Assembly (NCBI RefSeq): GCF_007995245.1
Contig: NZ_VCBA01000022.1
Span: forward strand, 1 to 64,000
DNA: 64,000 nt
Direction of reading: 5' to 3'
Source of the DNA: Tateyamaria sp. syn59
GTDB lineage: Bacteria > Pseudomonadota > Alphaproteobacteria > Rhodobacterales > Rhodobacteraceae
The notes beneath the pieces were generated by a model that worked only from the letters and a program-made list of their open reading frames with translations, had not been told where the DNA came from and did not search any database. The position numbers and the translations under genes are program-made. Positions within the stretch are counted from its first letter, which is position 1. The number at the start of each line of letters is the position of its first letter. This document shows, piece by piece, positions 53,607 through 62,006 of the stretch.

Positions 53607-54945
53607 GCGACCCCTTGGGGAAATACTTGTCGATCAACGGTTGCTTCATCAGCAACTGCGCAGGCTCAAAGCACTCGGCCAGCGTCTGCCAGCACAGGTC
53701 CAGCGCCTCCTCCAGCGGGATCGACACGTTGATGTCCATGAACCGCGCCCGGAACAGATCGCCAAACTTCAGCACCTGATGGTCATACTCCGACAGCTCG
53801 AACGCCATCGCCTGCTTCTGCGCCGCATCCCGCGCCTCGGAGTAAAACCGGATCATCGTGTTCATGATCTGCCCGTGATCCTCGCGCGTGGTCTTGCCCA
53901 CCACATTCTGCTTGAGGCGCGACAGGCTGCCGAACGGATCAATCACACCGGAATGCAGGTAAAACTGCCCCTCGGTGATATACCCAGTGTTGTCAGGCAC
54001 CGGATGGGTCACATCATTGCCGGGCATGGTGGTGACGGCCAGAATGGTGACGGACCCGCCCTTGGCATAGTCGCACGCCTTCTCGTACCGCCGCGCCAAC
54101 TCGCTATAGAGGTCGCCCATATAGCCGCGCTGCGATGGCACCCGCTCTTGGCTGATGCCCACTTCCTTCATCGCATCGGCATAGGCGGTCATGTCGGTCA
54201 GCAGGACCAGCACCCGCTTGCCCTCCTCCACCGCGAACTTCTCGGCCACGGCCAGCGCCAGATCAGGCACCAGCAACCGCTCCACCAGCGGGTCCGACGC
54301 CTGATTGACGAACATGACCGTGCGCGAAAACACCCCCGCATCCTCGAACGACTGCCGGAAGGTATGAAAATCGTCAAAGATCAGGCCCATGCCGCCAAAC
54401 ACGACAACATCCGCATCCGCCTGAATGCCGATGCGCGCCAGAAACGGGTTGTAGGGCTCGCCCGACACCGAAAAGATCGGGATCTTCTGACTCTCAACGA
54501 GGCTGTTGAACACATCAATCATCGGCACGTCCGTGCGGATCATCCGCTTTGGCACAACGCGCTCCGCCGGGTTCACCGACGGCCCGCCAATGTCGTACCG
54601 CGGCTCACCGCCCAGATCAGGCCCGCCGTCCACCGGCGCCCCTGCCCCGTCAAAGACGCGGCCCAAAATGTTGCCGGAATACGGCACCTGCATCGGATGG
54701 CCCAGAAACGTGGCCGTCGCGCCCGTCGAAATCCCTTTGGTCCCCGAAAACACCTGCAGGCTCACGACATCGCGCTCGATCCGAATGACCTGAGCGAGCG
54801 AAGATGCCCCATCAACACTCTTGACCACCGCCAGGTCGCCATAGCGCACCACGCTGTCCACCCCCGCCTGCTCCGGCACATGGACCTTCAGCGTGTCGCC
54901 CACGATCTCCAGCACCTGCGAATAGCGGATCAGCTCACGTACCAT
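53584..54945 (-). CDS. atpB: V/A-type ATPase regulatory subunit B
   Basis: 453-aa non-catalytic subunit. [81 protein letters not shown] and [22 protein letters not shown] are the B-subunit hallmarks; no Walker A lysine loop, as expected. Its start overlaps the carbamate kinase stop by 11 bp, tying both to one transcript. Confidence 0.96.
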   Translation of the reverse strand: MVRELIRYSQVLEIVGDTLKVHVPEQAGVDSVVRYGDLAVVKSVDGASSLAQVIRIERDVVSLQVFSGTKGISTGATATFLGHPMQVPYSGNILGRVFDGAGAPVDGGPDLGGEPRYDIGGPSVNPAERVVPKRMIRTDVPMIDVFNSLVESQKIPIFSVSGEPYNPFLARIGIQADADVVVFGGMGLIFDDFHTFRQSFEDAGVFSRTVMFVNQASDPLVERLLVPDLALAVAEKFAVEEGKRVLVLLTDMTAYADAMKEVGISQERVPSQRGYMGDLYSELARRYEKACDYAKGGSVTILAVTTMPGNDVTHPVPDNTGYITEGQFYLHSGVIDPFGSLSRLKQNVVGKTTREDHGQIMNTMIRFYSEARDAAQKQAMAFELSEYDHQVLKFGDLFRARFMDINVSIPLEEALDLCWQTLAECFEPAQLLMKQPLIDKYFPKGSHGAVAAE

Positions 54946-55912
54946 GGCGCATCTCCGGGGCCGGCGCCGCGCCGCGCAAGGGGGCCGCCTCGTGAAAGGT
55001 GATCCCGGTCTCGTCCGGCGAAATCACCGTGCCGCGCTGCCCCGCCACCATCGCGCTCAGGTCAGACACCGCGCCGATAGCGGCCGTCTTGCCGGTGGCG
55101 CGCACGAACTGACAGGCGGCAGCGACCTTGGTGCCCATCGACCCCTCCGCAAAGCCATGCCGTTCCAGCGCATCGGGCGACGCCAACTTGACTGCACGCT
55201 GATCAGCGGTGCCCCAGTCCAGACACACGGCCTCGACATCAGTCGCGGCAATGAACAGATCGGCCCCCACCTCGCGCGCCAGCAATTCGGCGGCAAAGTC
55301 ACGGTCCACAACCGCCTCAACCGCCTCCAGATCGCCCGTATCGTTGTAGACGGTCGGCACGCCCCCGCCGCCCGCACACAGGACCAGCGTGCCCTGCTCG
55401 ACCAACCACTGCAGCGGGCGCTTCTGAAAAATGCGACGCGGGCGCGGGGCGGCAACGGCACGGCGCCACCCTGCCCCGTCGGCACGCATCTCCCACCCGG
55501 TCCGGGCCACGATCCGCTCCGCCTCCGCCCGGTCATAGACGGGGCCGACACAATAGGTCGGATCGTCAAAGGCCGGGTCGTCCAGATCCACCTCGATCAT
55601 CGGCACAAGGGTCGCAATCGGCGTGTCGAAGGGCAGCCAATTGCCCAATTCCTGCTCCAGCATATAGCCGGTGACAGCCTCGGTCTGTGCGGCCAGCACA
55701 TCGCCTGGAAAGGTCTCACCGCGCGCATGGGTCTGCAGCGCCAGCACACCGGGCTGCGGCCCCGCGCCATGGGCCACAACCACCTGATGTTCCAAGGCAA
55801 TCCTGGCCACGCCCTTGGCGGCACAGACCAGTTTGGCCCGCTGATCCTCCGCGCTCAGGTCGTGGCGCGCACCGGGCAGGGCGGCCCCGCCCAAAGCCGT
55901 GACAATACGCAT
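54935..55912 (-). CDS. arcC: Carbamate kinase
   Basis: 325-aa amino-acid-kinase-fold enzyme. It matches carbamate kinase in [53 protein letters not shown] and [29 protein letters not shown]. It makes ATP and carbamate (to NH3 + CO2) from carbamoyl phosphate plus ADP. Two normally invariant spots differ: GGNA is GGAA and GNGP is GAGP (Asn to Ala both times), so activity should be tested. Start at MRIVTALGG. It heads the V-ATPase operon; arginine deiminase and ornithine carbamoyltransferase genes are not in the window. Confidence 0.88.
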   Translation of the reverse strand: MRIVTALGGAALPGARHDLSAEDQRAKLVCAAKGVARIALEHQVVVAHGAGPQPGVLALQTHARGETFPGDVLAAQTEAVTGYMLEQELGNWLPFDTPIATLVPMIEVDLDDPAFDDPTYCVGPVYDRAEAERIVARTGWEMRADGAGWRRAVAAPRPRRIFQKRPLQWLVEQGTLVLCAGGGGVPTVYNDTGDLEAVEAVVDRDFAAELLAREVGADLFIAATDVEAVCLDWGTADQRAVKLASPDALERHGFAEGSMGTKVAAACQFVRATGKTAAIGAVSDLSAMVAGQRGTVISPDETGITFHEAAPLRGAAPAPEMRHGT

Positions 55913-56377
55913 CTTCAGCGGCCCCCTGCCCCGGACATCCTGCATCCCAACGCCCCGATACGCCCGCCACACACCACACAAGGCGCGCACGGCACGGTCA
56001 GTGCAAACAGCATGGTATGACCCGCGTTCGGAGGCTTCATCTTTCCCACGTCAATGGCCTGTCGGACATGCACGGCAGCGCACATGCTGGCGCGCACTCT
56101 AGGCAAGGGGAACGGGGGGCAATTGACCTGCGTCAACTCACTGCGCGTTCCGCTCAAACTTGCCGCAGCGTCAACTGCAGGCACGGGCGAAACACCGTCG
56201 GCGTCTGCTGGGATGACACGGGTCCAAACACCCAAATCGCAGCGCACCCGCTTCGAGCGCACTGACCGGCGGCTTTGCGAACACGATGCCCCATGCCCGC
56301 AAAACCCTTGATCAAAACATCACACAAAGCCGGGTTCGCAACCGTCCTGCGAACCCGGCGCGCTATTCCAAAGACCC
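55913..56377. other. Promoter region of the arcC-V-ATPase operon
   Basis: 465 bp without a believable gene. It contains the FNR/FixK-type box at 56123-56136 and therefore the probable promoter of the eight-gene arcC-atp operon. The remainder shows no repeat of note. Confidence 0.45.
56123..56136. promoter_or_regulatory. FNR/FixK-type box
   Basis: TTGACCTGCGTCAA fits the alphaproteobacterial FnrL/FixK consensus TTGA-N6-TCAA exactly and is palindromic in its outer five bases. It lies about 210 bp upstream of the carbamate kinase start, the only gene it could serve. Suggests control by oxygen. Confidence 0.55.
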
Positions 56378-57724
56378 TCAGAACCCGCGTGGAATCCTCA
56401 GCGCACTCTCATGTCGCGCAGCGAGTTGTTCCTTGCGCTGCTCCGGCGAAAAATCAGGTTCGCATTCCAGCCTTTTGGCAAGCTGATCAAAGGTCAGAAC
56501 CTCCCGTTCCGGGGTGCTTGGTGTCTCAGGTTCTTCATTGGGACAGTGCGGAATGCCCTGCCAGCGCATGAAGACAAAGGCCGTCGAGGCACCCGCCGGG
56601 TCCAGCCAGTTTTCAAATCCGGGATCCTTCGCACTGATCACAAAGCGGTACTTGTCGTCCTCGCTCTGGTACGCCTGCTTGGTTGTCAGGCTCGTTTGCC
56701 GGCGCCGAAAATCAAGCGCGTTGAACCACAGATCACCCAGTTGAATGCCATGATACCGGGCGTCGGACGCGTCCACTGTGATCAGAATGGCCGTGTCATC
56801 GCTCATCTGGAAATGACCGGCAGAGTTAAACTGCCCGGGCAGACCCTGACCGGTTTTGCGCGTCGGGCTCATATGATTTGCGGGCAAAGTGACCCTGAGT
56901 TGCTCGACAAATTTGATCCAGCCTCTGACAGAGTTGGTCAAATACCGCGCCGCCCGATCGTATTGCTGGTCCACAAGCGCAGGCGTGGGCAGCGGGTTCG
57001 GTGTCCCGACAGTGTCCAGCCGTTCAATGCGCCACGTGCCGCCCGTTTCCGTGTCCCAATCCATCAGGCTTTCCCGGATCAGGATGCTGTTTGCACGCAG
57101 CTTCCCTTTCGGCGTGATTTTCGTGTTGCACAGCCAGTTTTCACCGATCTTCAGGTCGCACGGCTCGGTGTCACTGATCAGGATGGTGAACTCGCCGTTC
57201 CGTTTGACCGACAGGTCGCTCCGGTCCATTTCATCGACAGGGATCGGGCTTGTCAGGTTTTCGTTAAAGCCCGGATCACCCGCGCCAACCTGAATCTGCA
57301 AATCCGCGCTGGTCCCGCGTTTGCCGTGGATCACATAGGTTCCGGGTGTTTCGATAGTCGCCAGAAAGTACAGGTTGTCCGGGTTCACCAACCCGAACTG
57401 ATTGTGCTTATCAAGGCGCGCAAACTCCGGGAAATAGGGGTCATGCAGGACAAATCCCTGATCCAGCGCCGCAGCGATCTGGTGCTTAAGCTGTCGCTCG
57501 GCAGCAGCCCGTTCCTGTTCCGGATTGGCGCTGTATTGCATCCACGGTGCCAGCGACATCGCGCGTCGGGCCTCCTCAATGGCCAGCGCGAACCGTTGCG
57601 ACCCAACCAGGGCTGACCGGTCCACCGGTGCCTCTTTCGCGCGGGATTGGTCCGGAGTGACCAGCGCAAGCGGGCCGCCCAACACGCGGCCGCCTTGGAT
57701 TTTCTCGTTCGATGTCGTTTCCAT
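56378..57724 (-). CDS. DUF1254/DUF1214-like protein
   Basis: 448-aa soluble protein. It has the DUF1254/1214 pattern: NPDNLYFLATIETPGTYVIHGKRG, DTETGGTWRIERLDTVGTPNPLP and NHMSPTRKTGQGLPGQFNSAGHF, then SAKDPGFENWLDPAG and FVFMRWQG toward the C-terminus. Members are of unknown function, some periplasmic. No signal peptide is seen here. Start chosen at METTSNEK (GAGGG seven bases upstream) rather than a Met five codons earlier. It is a single-gene unit transcribed away from the replication origin. Confidence 0.75.
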   Translation of the reverse strand: METTSNEKIQGGRVLGGPLALVTPDQSRAKEAPVDRSALVGSQRFALAIEEARRAMSLAPWMQYSANPEQERAAAERQLKHQIAAALDQGFVLHDPYFPEFARLDKHNQFGLVNPDNLYFLATIETPGTYVIHGKRGTSADLQIQVGAGDPGFNENLTSPIPVDEMDRSDLSVKRNGEFTILISDTEPCDLKIGENWLCNTKITPKGKLRANSILIRESLMDWDTETGGTWRIERLDTVGTPNPLPTPALVDQQYDRAARYLTNSVRGWIKFVEQLRVTLPANHMSPTRKTGQGLPGQFNSAGHFQMSDDTAILITVDASDARYHGIQLGDLWFNALDFRRRQTSLTTKQAYQSEDDKYRFVISAKDPGFENWLDPAGASTAFVFMRWQGIPHCPNEEPETPSTPEREVLTFDQLAKRLECEPDFSPEQRKEQLAARHESALRIPRGF

Positions 57725-57945
57725 GTCTATTGCCCTCATGCATTGGTGTTTGCGGATCGACCAACAGGCCGGATTGCTTATGGGTCGTGCAAACGCGGGA
57801 AACGGTTCAAACAGAGGTTGAAAAAAGTGCCCGATGGCGGCGGCGCGGACGCAGATATCTTGAACGCAACCTCTTGGGGAGACCTGCGCGCCGCCCTAGC
57901 CGCCTTGTGCCAAAAATCACCGCCACAACAATATCTTGAAAATAT

Positions 57946-58008
57946 CGGTACATCGGGAACAGAAAACTCGGTATAACGGGAACACATCAGATTCGGTACA
58001 TCGGGAAC
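57946..58008. repeat. Upstream RepA iterons (three copies)
   Basis: Three direct copies of a 15-bp unit with consensus CGGTACATCGGGAAC at 57946, 57969 (variant CGGTATAACGGGAAC) and 57994, spaced 23 and 25 bp. The third overlaps the repA ribosome-binding region and is preceded by a GANTC (CcrM) site at 57990. Likely RepA binding sites for autoregulation. The rest of the 57725-58012 gap shows no other element. Confidence 0.8.
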
Positions 58009-58012
58009 GGAC

Positions 58013-59086
58013 GTGTCAGACAAACAAGTGGACCTCTTCCTCGACCAGCTCGCCGATGCGCCCGTCAAGGACGAGCGTGCGCTGATGGAGTTTCCGTTCT
58101 TCTCCCTGCAAAAACGGCCCCGCATGACCCCCTTCATCTTCGATGACGGCGTGGTGAAGATCGAGATCCAGCCGGGCCACAAGGGCATCGCCACCATCTG
58201 GGACAAGGACATCCTGATCTACCTCACCTCGCTGGTGAACGAACGCATCGAAAACGGCCGCTTCGACGCCGACGCCACCAGCACGATCCAGGACCGCACG
58301 ATCACCTTCTCCGCCTACGACTTCCTCAAGGTCACGGGCCGCAGTTCCGGCAAACGCGCCTACGAGCTGTTCCTCGACGCCCTCGACCGCCTCCGCTCCA
58401 CCAACATCCTCACGAACATCACCGCAGGCGACGAACGCGAACGCCGCGGTTTCGGCTGGATCGAGGATTGGCGCGTTATCGAACGCACCAACCGGCGCGG
58501 GCAAAAGGTCATGGGCGCGGTCGAAGTCACCATGAACCGCTGGATGTTCAACGCCATCGTCAAAGATCGGCGCGTGTTGACCATCAACCGCGATTACTTC
58601 CGTCTGTCCAAGGGGTTAGAGCGTCGGCTCTATGAACTCGCCCGCAAACACGTGGGCCGCCAGCCTGAATGGTACATCGGCATCAAGCGGCTCGCGGAAA
58701 AATGCGGCTCCATCGACACCGAACGGAAATTCAAGTTCCGCATCAACGAGATTTGCGAGGCAGGCACCATCCCCGACTACCACGTCCAGATCGTGGACCC
58801 CGCCTCCGTCTCCACCCCGTTCAAGCCCAAGGGCAAGCAGGCCCTCGTCCGCTTCCAGCCCAAATTCGACGACCAAGGCGTTCCCGATGTACCGACAACG
58901 CTCAACCTTGACGTCGCCCACTCGGTGCTGACCGACATCAAGCACGCCAATCCCGAATATGACATCCAGTACATCCTCAACGCGTGGCAGGACTGGGCCA
59001 TGACCAGAGACGAACCGGTTAAAAACCCTAACGCCGCCTTCCGCGCCTTCGCCAAGAAGTACATCGAAGCCAACCCGATCTGGTGA
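58013..59086 (+). CDS. repA: RPA-type plasmid replication initiator RepA
   Basis: 357-aa replication initiator of the RPA family (PF10134), known from Rhodobacteraceae plasmids. Landmarks: PFFSLQKRPRM near the N-terminus, WDKDILIYLTSLVNERIENG, FSAYDFLKVTGRSSGKRAYE, GWIEDWRVIERTNRRGQKVMGAVEVTMNRWMFNAIV (winged-helix DNA binding), YFRLSKGLERRLYELARKHVG and IDTERKFKFRINEICEAG. The start is a GTG at 58013; no ATG is available downstream of the stop at 57974 before it. It binds the iterons on both sides to open the origin. No parAB genes follow, which is unusual. Confidence 0.9.
   Translation: MSDKQVDLFLDQLADAPVKDERALMEFPFFSLQKRPRMTPFIFDDGVVKIEIQPGHKGIATIWDKDILIYLTSLVNERIENGRFDADATSTIQDRTITFSAYDFLKVTGRSSGKRAYELFLDALDRLRSTNILTNITAGDERERRGFGWIEDWRVIERTNRRGQKVMGAVEVTMNRWMFNAIVKDRRVLTINRDYFRLSKGLERRLYELARKHVGRQPEWYIGIKRLAEKCGSIDTERKFKFRINEICEAGTIPDYHVQIVDPASVSTPFKPKGKQALVRFQPKFDDQGVPDVPTTLNLDVAHSVLTDIKHANPEYDIQYILNAWQDWAMTRDEPVKNPNAAFRAFAKKYIEANPIW
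58880..58894 (-). repeat. Inverted iteron inside repA
   Basis: GTTCCCGATGTACCG is the exact reverse complement of the iteron consensus, lying within the repA coding sequence (protein segment GVPDVP). Possibly a further RepA site for control. Confidence 0.65.
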
Positions 59087-59088
59087 CT

Positions 59089-59192
59089 CGGTACATCAGG
59101 AACATCCGTTCGGTACTTCAGGAACACCCCCTTCGGTACATCAAGAACGCAACTTCGGTACAACAGGAACGCATGTTCGGTACATCAGGAAC
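59089..59192. repeat. Downstream RepA iterons (five copies)
   Basis: Five direct copies of the 15-bp unit at 59089, 59111, 59134, 59156 and 59178, at 22-23-22-22 bp spacing (two helical turns). All share CGGTAC and GAAC; middle bases vary (ATCAGG, TTCAGG, ATCAAG, AACAGG, ATCAGG). Regular phasing marks an iteron-type origin rather than a CRISPR. Confidence 0.85.
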
Positions 59193-59365
59193 GGCAAATA
59201 CATCCAAACACCTGATTTCCCTAAACCTTCTCTCAGGCATAACACCCTAACAAACCTAACCATATTTCTAACAGAAATAACCAAATCCCCTTTATCAGAG
59301 ACTGTTCCCTTGCATCATCCGACGGAATTTTGCTGAGAAAACAGCCCTCCATTGCAAACTCAAGC

Positions 59366-59380
59366 GTTCCCGAAGTACCG
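59366..59380 (-). repeat. Inverted iteron downstream of the origin
   Basis: GTTCCCGAAGTACCG is the reverse complement of CGGTACTTCGGGAAC, one base from the consensus, 173 bp beyond the last direct iteron. Confidence 0.6.
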
Positions 59381-59507
59381 ATAACGCGCCCAAACCCCAC
59401 GCCTGCAGAGGGATGGCAATTTTCCGCCGAACGCCTCGGCAGTCGTACGCTTGTGATGCTAAGCCCCCATCCCTACCTCCGACGAGACCAGCAGCCGGAG
59501 GCGCATA

Positions 59508-61229
59508 ATGAAGGACCTGCAGCACGACCCCAAATCCGGCAGCACAGGCGACGATCACCCGATCCGCAAGCTCCTGTCCTCGATGACCATGGGCGCCTCC
59601 CCCGCTTCCGCCATCACCATGTGGACCGACTGGGCCGTGCACCTCGGCACGTCCCCCGACAAACAACTCGCCCTCGCCCGCGAGGCCCAGCAAAACTGGA
59701 CCAACTGGCTCACCTTCATGGCCAAGGGGTGCCCAGCGGACCCCGACCACTGGCCCGCACAGCCCAAGAAAACCGACCGCCGCTTCCGCGACCCGCTCTG
59801 GTCCAAACCGCCCTACGCCGCCTGGGCACAAGCGTTCCTGCTGACCGAAGACTTCTACAACACCGCAACCTCAGACATCCCCGGCCTGACGCCCGCGCAC
59901 GACGCCGCCATGACGTTCACGGTCCGCCAGATGCTCGACGCCCTGGCACCCAGCAACTTCCTCGCCACCAATCCCGAGGCGCTCAAACGCACCGCCGAAA
60001 CCGGTGGCCAAAACCTGATTGAGGGGGCCTTTCACGCCTTCGCCGATGCCCAGAATGCAGCGCACCGCATCCGCAAGGCGCCCACCAAAACCGTCGGCAA
60101 GGACGTGGCCGTCACACCGGGCAAGGTTGTCCTGCGCACCCACCTGATGGAACTGATCCAATACGCGCCCACAACGGACACGGTACATCGGGAACCGATC
60201 CTCATGGTGCCCGCCTGGATCATGAAATACTACATCCTCGACCTCAGCCCCGACAATTCGATGATCCGCTACCTCACGGAACAGGGCTTTACGGTCTTTG
60301 CGATCTCCTGGCGCAATCCCGATGCGACCGACGCGCATCTCGGCATGATGGACTACCTGAAACAGGGGCCGATGACGGCACTGGACCACATCTGCCAAAC
60401 CACCGGCGCCGAACGGGTCCACGCCACCGGCTACTGCCTCGGCGGCACGCTCATGTCCATTGCCGCCGCGCAGATGGCCCGCGACGGTGACACACGACTG
60501 GCCAGCCTCACCCTCCTCGCCGCCCAAACCGACTTCACCGAGGCGGGCGAACTGACACTGTTCATCAACGAAAGCCAGGTCGCCGTGCTCGAAGACGTCA
60601 TGGCCGAACAGGGCTGCCTCGAAGCCAACCAGATGATGAGCGCCTTCCAGATGCTGCGCTCAAACGACTTGATCTGGTCGCAAATGATCCGCCGCTACCT
60701 GATGGGCGAAGGCGAGGCTGAGATGAACGATCTCATGTCCTGGAACGCCGACAGCACGCGCATGCCCGCGCGGATGCACTCCGAATACCTGCGCCAGATG
60801 TTCCTGAACAACGATCTGGCCGCCGGGCGCTACCAGGTGGACGGGCGCGCGGTCTCCCTGCGCGACATCCGCGCGCCGATCTTTGGCGTGGGCACCGAAA
60901 CCGACCACATCGCGCCGTGGAAATCGGTGTTCAAGATCCACGATCTGGGCCATGCCGACGTGACCTTTGCCCTGACCAATGGCGGGCACAATGCCGGGGT
61001 CATATCCAAACCCGGCCACAACCGCCGCCACTACCGACTGCACACCATCCGCGACGATGAAAACACCCTCACGCCGGAGGATTGGATGCAGGTGGCCGAG
61101 ATGCATCAGGGCAGCTGGTGGCCTGCCTGGACCACGTGGCTGGCAGAGCAGTCAAGCGACAGGATCGCACCCCCGAAAATGAGCGGCACGCTGGAGGACG
61201 CGCCGGGAACCTATGTCAAAATGGAGTAG
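59508..61229 (+). CDS. phaC: Class I polyhydroxyalkanoate synthase PhaC
   Basis: 573-aa synthase polymerising (R)-3-hydroxyacyl-CoA into PHA granules. The lipase-like box is GYCLGG with nucleophile Cys310; Asp466 in GTETDHIAPW and His494 in NGGHNAG complete the triad; WIMKYYILDLSPDNS and SWRNPD are family segments. Length matches class I. Codons 225-230 (TVHREP) contain a perfect RepA iteron at 60181. It is followed 3 bp later by fabI. Ribosome site GGAGGCGC precedes the ATG. Confidence 0.94.
   Translation: MKDLQHDPKSGSTGDDHPIRKLLSSMTMGASPASAITMWTDWAVHLGTSPDKQLALAREAQQNWTNWLTFMAKGCPADPDHWPAQPKKTDRRFRDPLWSKPPYAAWAQAFLLTEDFYNTATSDIPGLTPAHDAAMTFTVRQMLDALAPSNFLATNPEALKRTAETGGQNLIEGAFHAFADAQNAAHRIRKAPTKTVGKDVAVTPGKVVLRTHLMELIQYAPTTDTVHREPILMVPAWIMKYYILDLSPDNSMIRYLTEQGFTVFAISWRNPDATDAHLGMMDYLKQGPMTALDHICQTTGAERVHATGYCLGGTLMSIAAAQMARDGDTRLASLTLLAAQTDFTEAGELTLFINESQVAVLEDVMAEQGCLEANQMMSAFQMLRSNDLIWSQMIRRYLMGEGEAEMNDLMSWNADSTRMPARMHSEYLRQMFLNNDLAAGRYQVDGRAVSLRDIRAPIFGVGTETDHIAPWKSVFKIHDLGHADVTFALTNGGHNAGVISKPGHNRRHYRLHTIRDDENTLTPEDWMQVAEMHQGSWWPAWTTWLAEQSSDRIAPPKMSGTLEDAPGTYVKME
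60181..60195 (+). repeat. Perfect iteron inside phaC
   Basis: CGGTACATCGGGAAC, identical to the upstream iteron at 57946, located about 1 kb from the main origin block and within coding sequence. May titrate or cross-link RepA. Confidence 0.6.
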
Positions 61230-61232
61230 GAT

Positions 61233-62006
61233 ATGTTGCCCAAAACTGAGTTCCTTGCTGGAAAAAAGGGGCTCGTCGTCGGCGTGGCCAATGACCACTC
61301 CATCGCTGCGGGCTGTGCCCGCGCCTTTCATGCCTCCGGTGCCGATCTCGCACTGACCTACCAGACCGAAAAGTCCCGAAAATTTGTCGCCCCCGTCGCC
61401 GACGCGGTCGAGGCCGATCTGTTCTTGCCCCTCGACGTCACCGATGACGCCCAGATCGACGCAGTGTTCGAGGCCATCAGGGCCCGCTGGGGGCGGCTCG
61501 ACTTTCTGGTGCACTCCATCGCCTATTGCCCGCGCGATGATCTGCACGGCCGGGTCGTGGACTGCTCTAAGGACGGGTTCGGGATCGCCATGGATGTCTC
61601 TGTCCACTCCCTGATCCGGCTCGCCCGGCGTGCCGAAACGCTGATGACCGAGGGGGGCACCATCCTCACCGTGTCCTATCACGGCGCCGAACGGGTCGTG
61701 GACAATTACAACATCATGGGCCCGGTCAAGGCCGCTTTGGAGGCCACGACGCGCTATCTCGCCGTTGAACTGGGCCCCAAAAACATCCGCGTGAACGCCA
61801 TGTCCCCCGGCCCCCTGCAAACCCGCGCGGCCTCCGGCATCGACCATTTCGACGCGCTGATCGACGACGCCAAAACCCGCGCGCCGCTGCACCAGCTCAC
61901 CACCATAGATGAGGTCGGCGCGATGGCCGCCTGCCTCGTCTCGGACTTTGCCCGCTCCGTCACTGGAAACACCGCCTATATCGACGGAGGACACCATGTC
62001 GTCTGA
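61233..62006 (+). CDS. fabI: Enoyl-[acyl-carrier-protein] reductase, FabI type
   Basis: 257-aa SDR-fold FabI. LVVGVANDHSIAAGCARAFHASGADLALTYQ is the FabI-specific cofactor loop; VHSIAYCPRDDL and the active-site DNYNIMGPVKAALEATTRYLAVELG (Tyr-x6-Lys) follow. It reduces trans-2-enoyl-ACP with NADH. Located after phaC and before a MaoC-Pta fusion, it is probably a pathway-specific copy rather than the housekeeping fatty-acid enzyme. Confidence 0.92.
   Translation: MLPKTEFLAGKKGLVVGVANDHSIAAGCARAFHASGADLALTYQTEKSRKFVAPVADAVEADLFLPLDVTDDAQIDAVFEAIRARWGRLDFLVHSIAYCPRDDLHGRVVDCSKDGFGIAMDVSVHSLIRLARRAETLMTEGGTILTVSYHGAERVVDNYNIMGPVKAALEATTRYLAVELGPKNIRVNAMSPGPLQTRAASGIDHFDALIDDAKTRAPLHQLTTIDEVGAMAACLVSDFARSVTGNTAYIDGGHHVV

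Larger units (their letters stand above)
59087..59507. other. Probable replication origin (iterons plus AT-rich segment)
   Basis: 421 bp between repA and phaC. It carries the five-copy iteron block (59089-59192), then an AT-rich stretch (about 59193-59290) with five TAAC motifs at 59240, 59248, 59257, 59269 and 59278 that may be the melting region. An inverted iteron lies at 59366-59380. No DnaA box of standard form was seen. Confidence 0.65.

Noticed and set aside
51202-55002. Several long plus-strand frames opposite the V-ATPase genes
   Set aside because: Low-complexity Gln/Arg/Pro content and antisense to conserved subunits.
56157-56175. Second FNR-type site near TTGCCGCAGCGTCAA
   Set aside because: The half-sites are separated by one base too many for the FNR/FixK consensus.
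59089-59192. CRISPR array
   Set aside because: Repeats are 15 bp with 7-8 bp gaps and sit beside repA; this is an iteron block.
59330-60022. Separate gene upstream of and overlapping phaC in another frame
   Set aside because: It contains an iteron translation and an Arg/Pro-rich shadow of phaC, with no ribosome site or domain.
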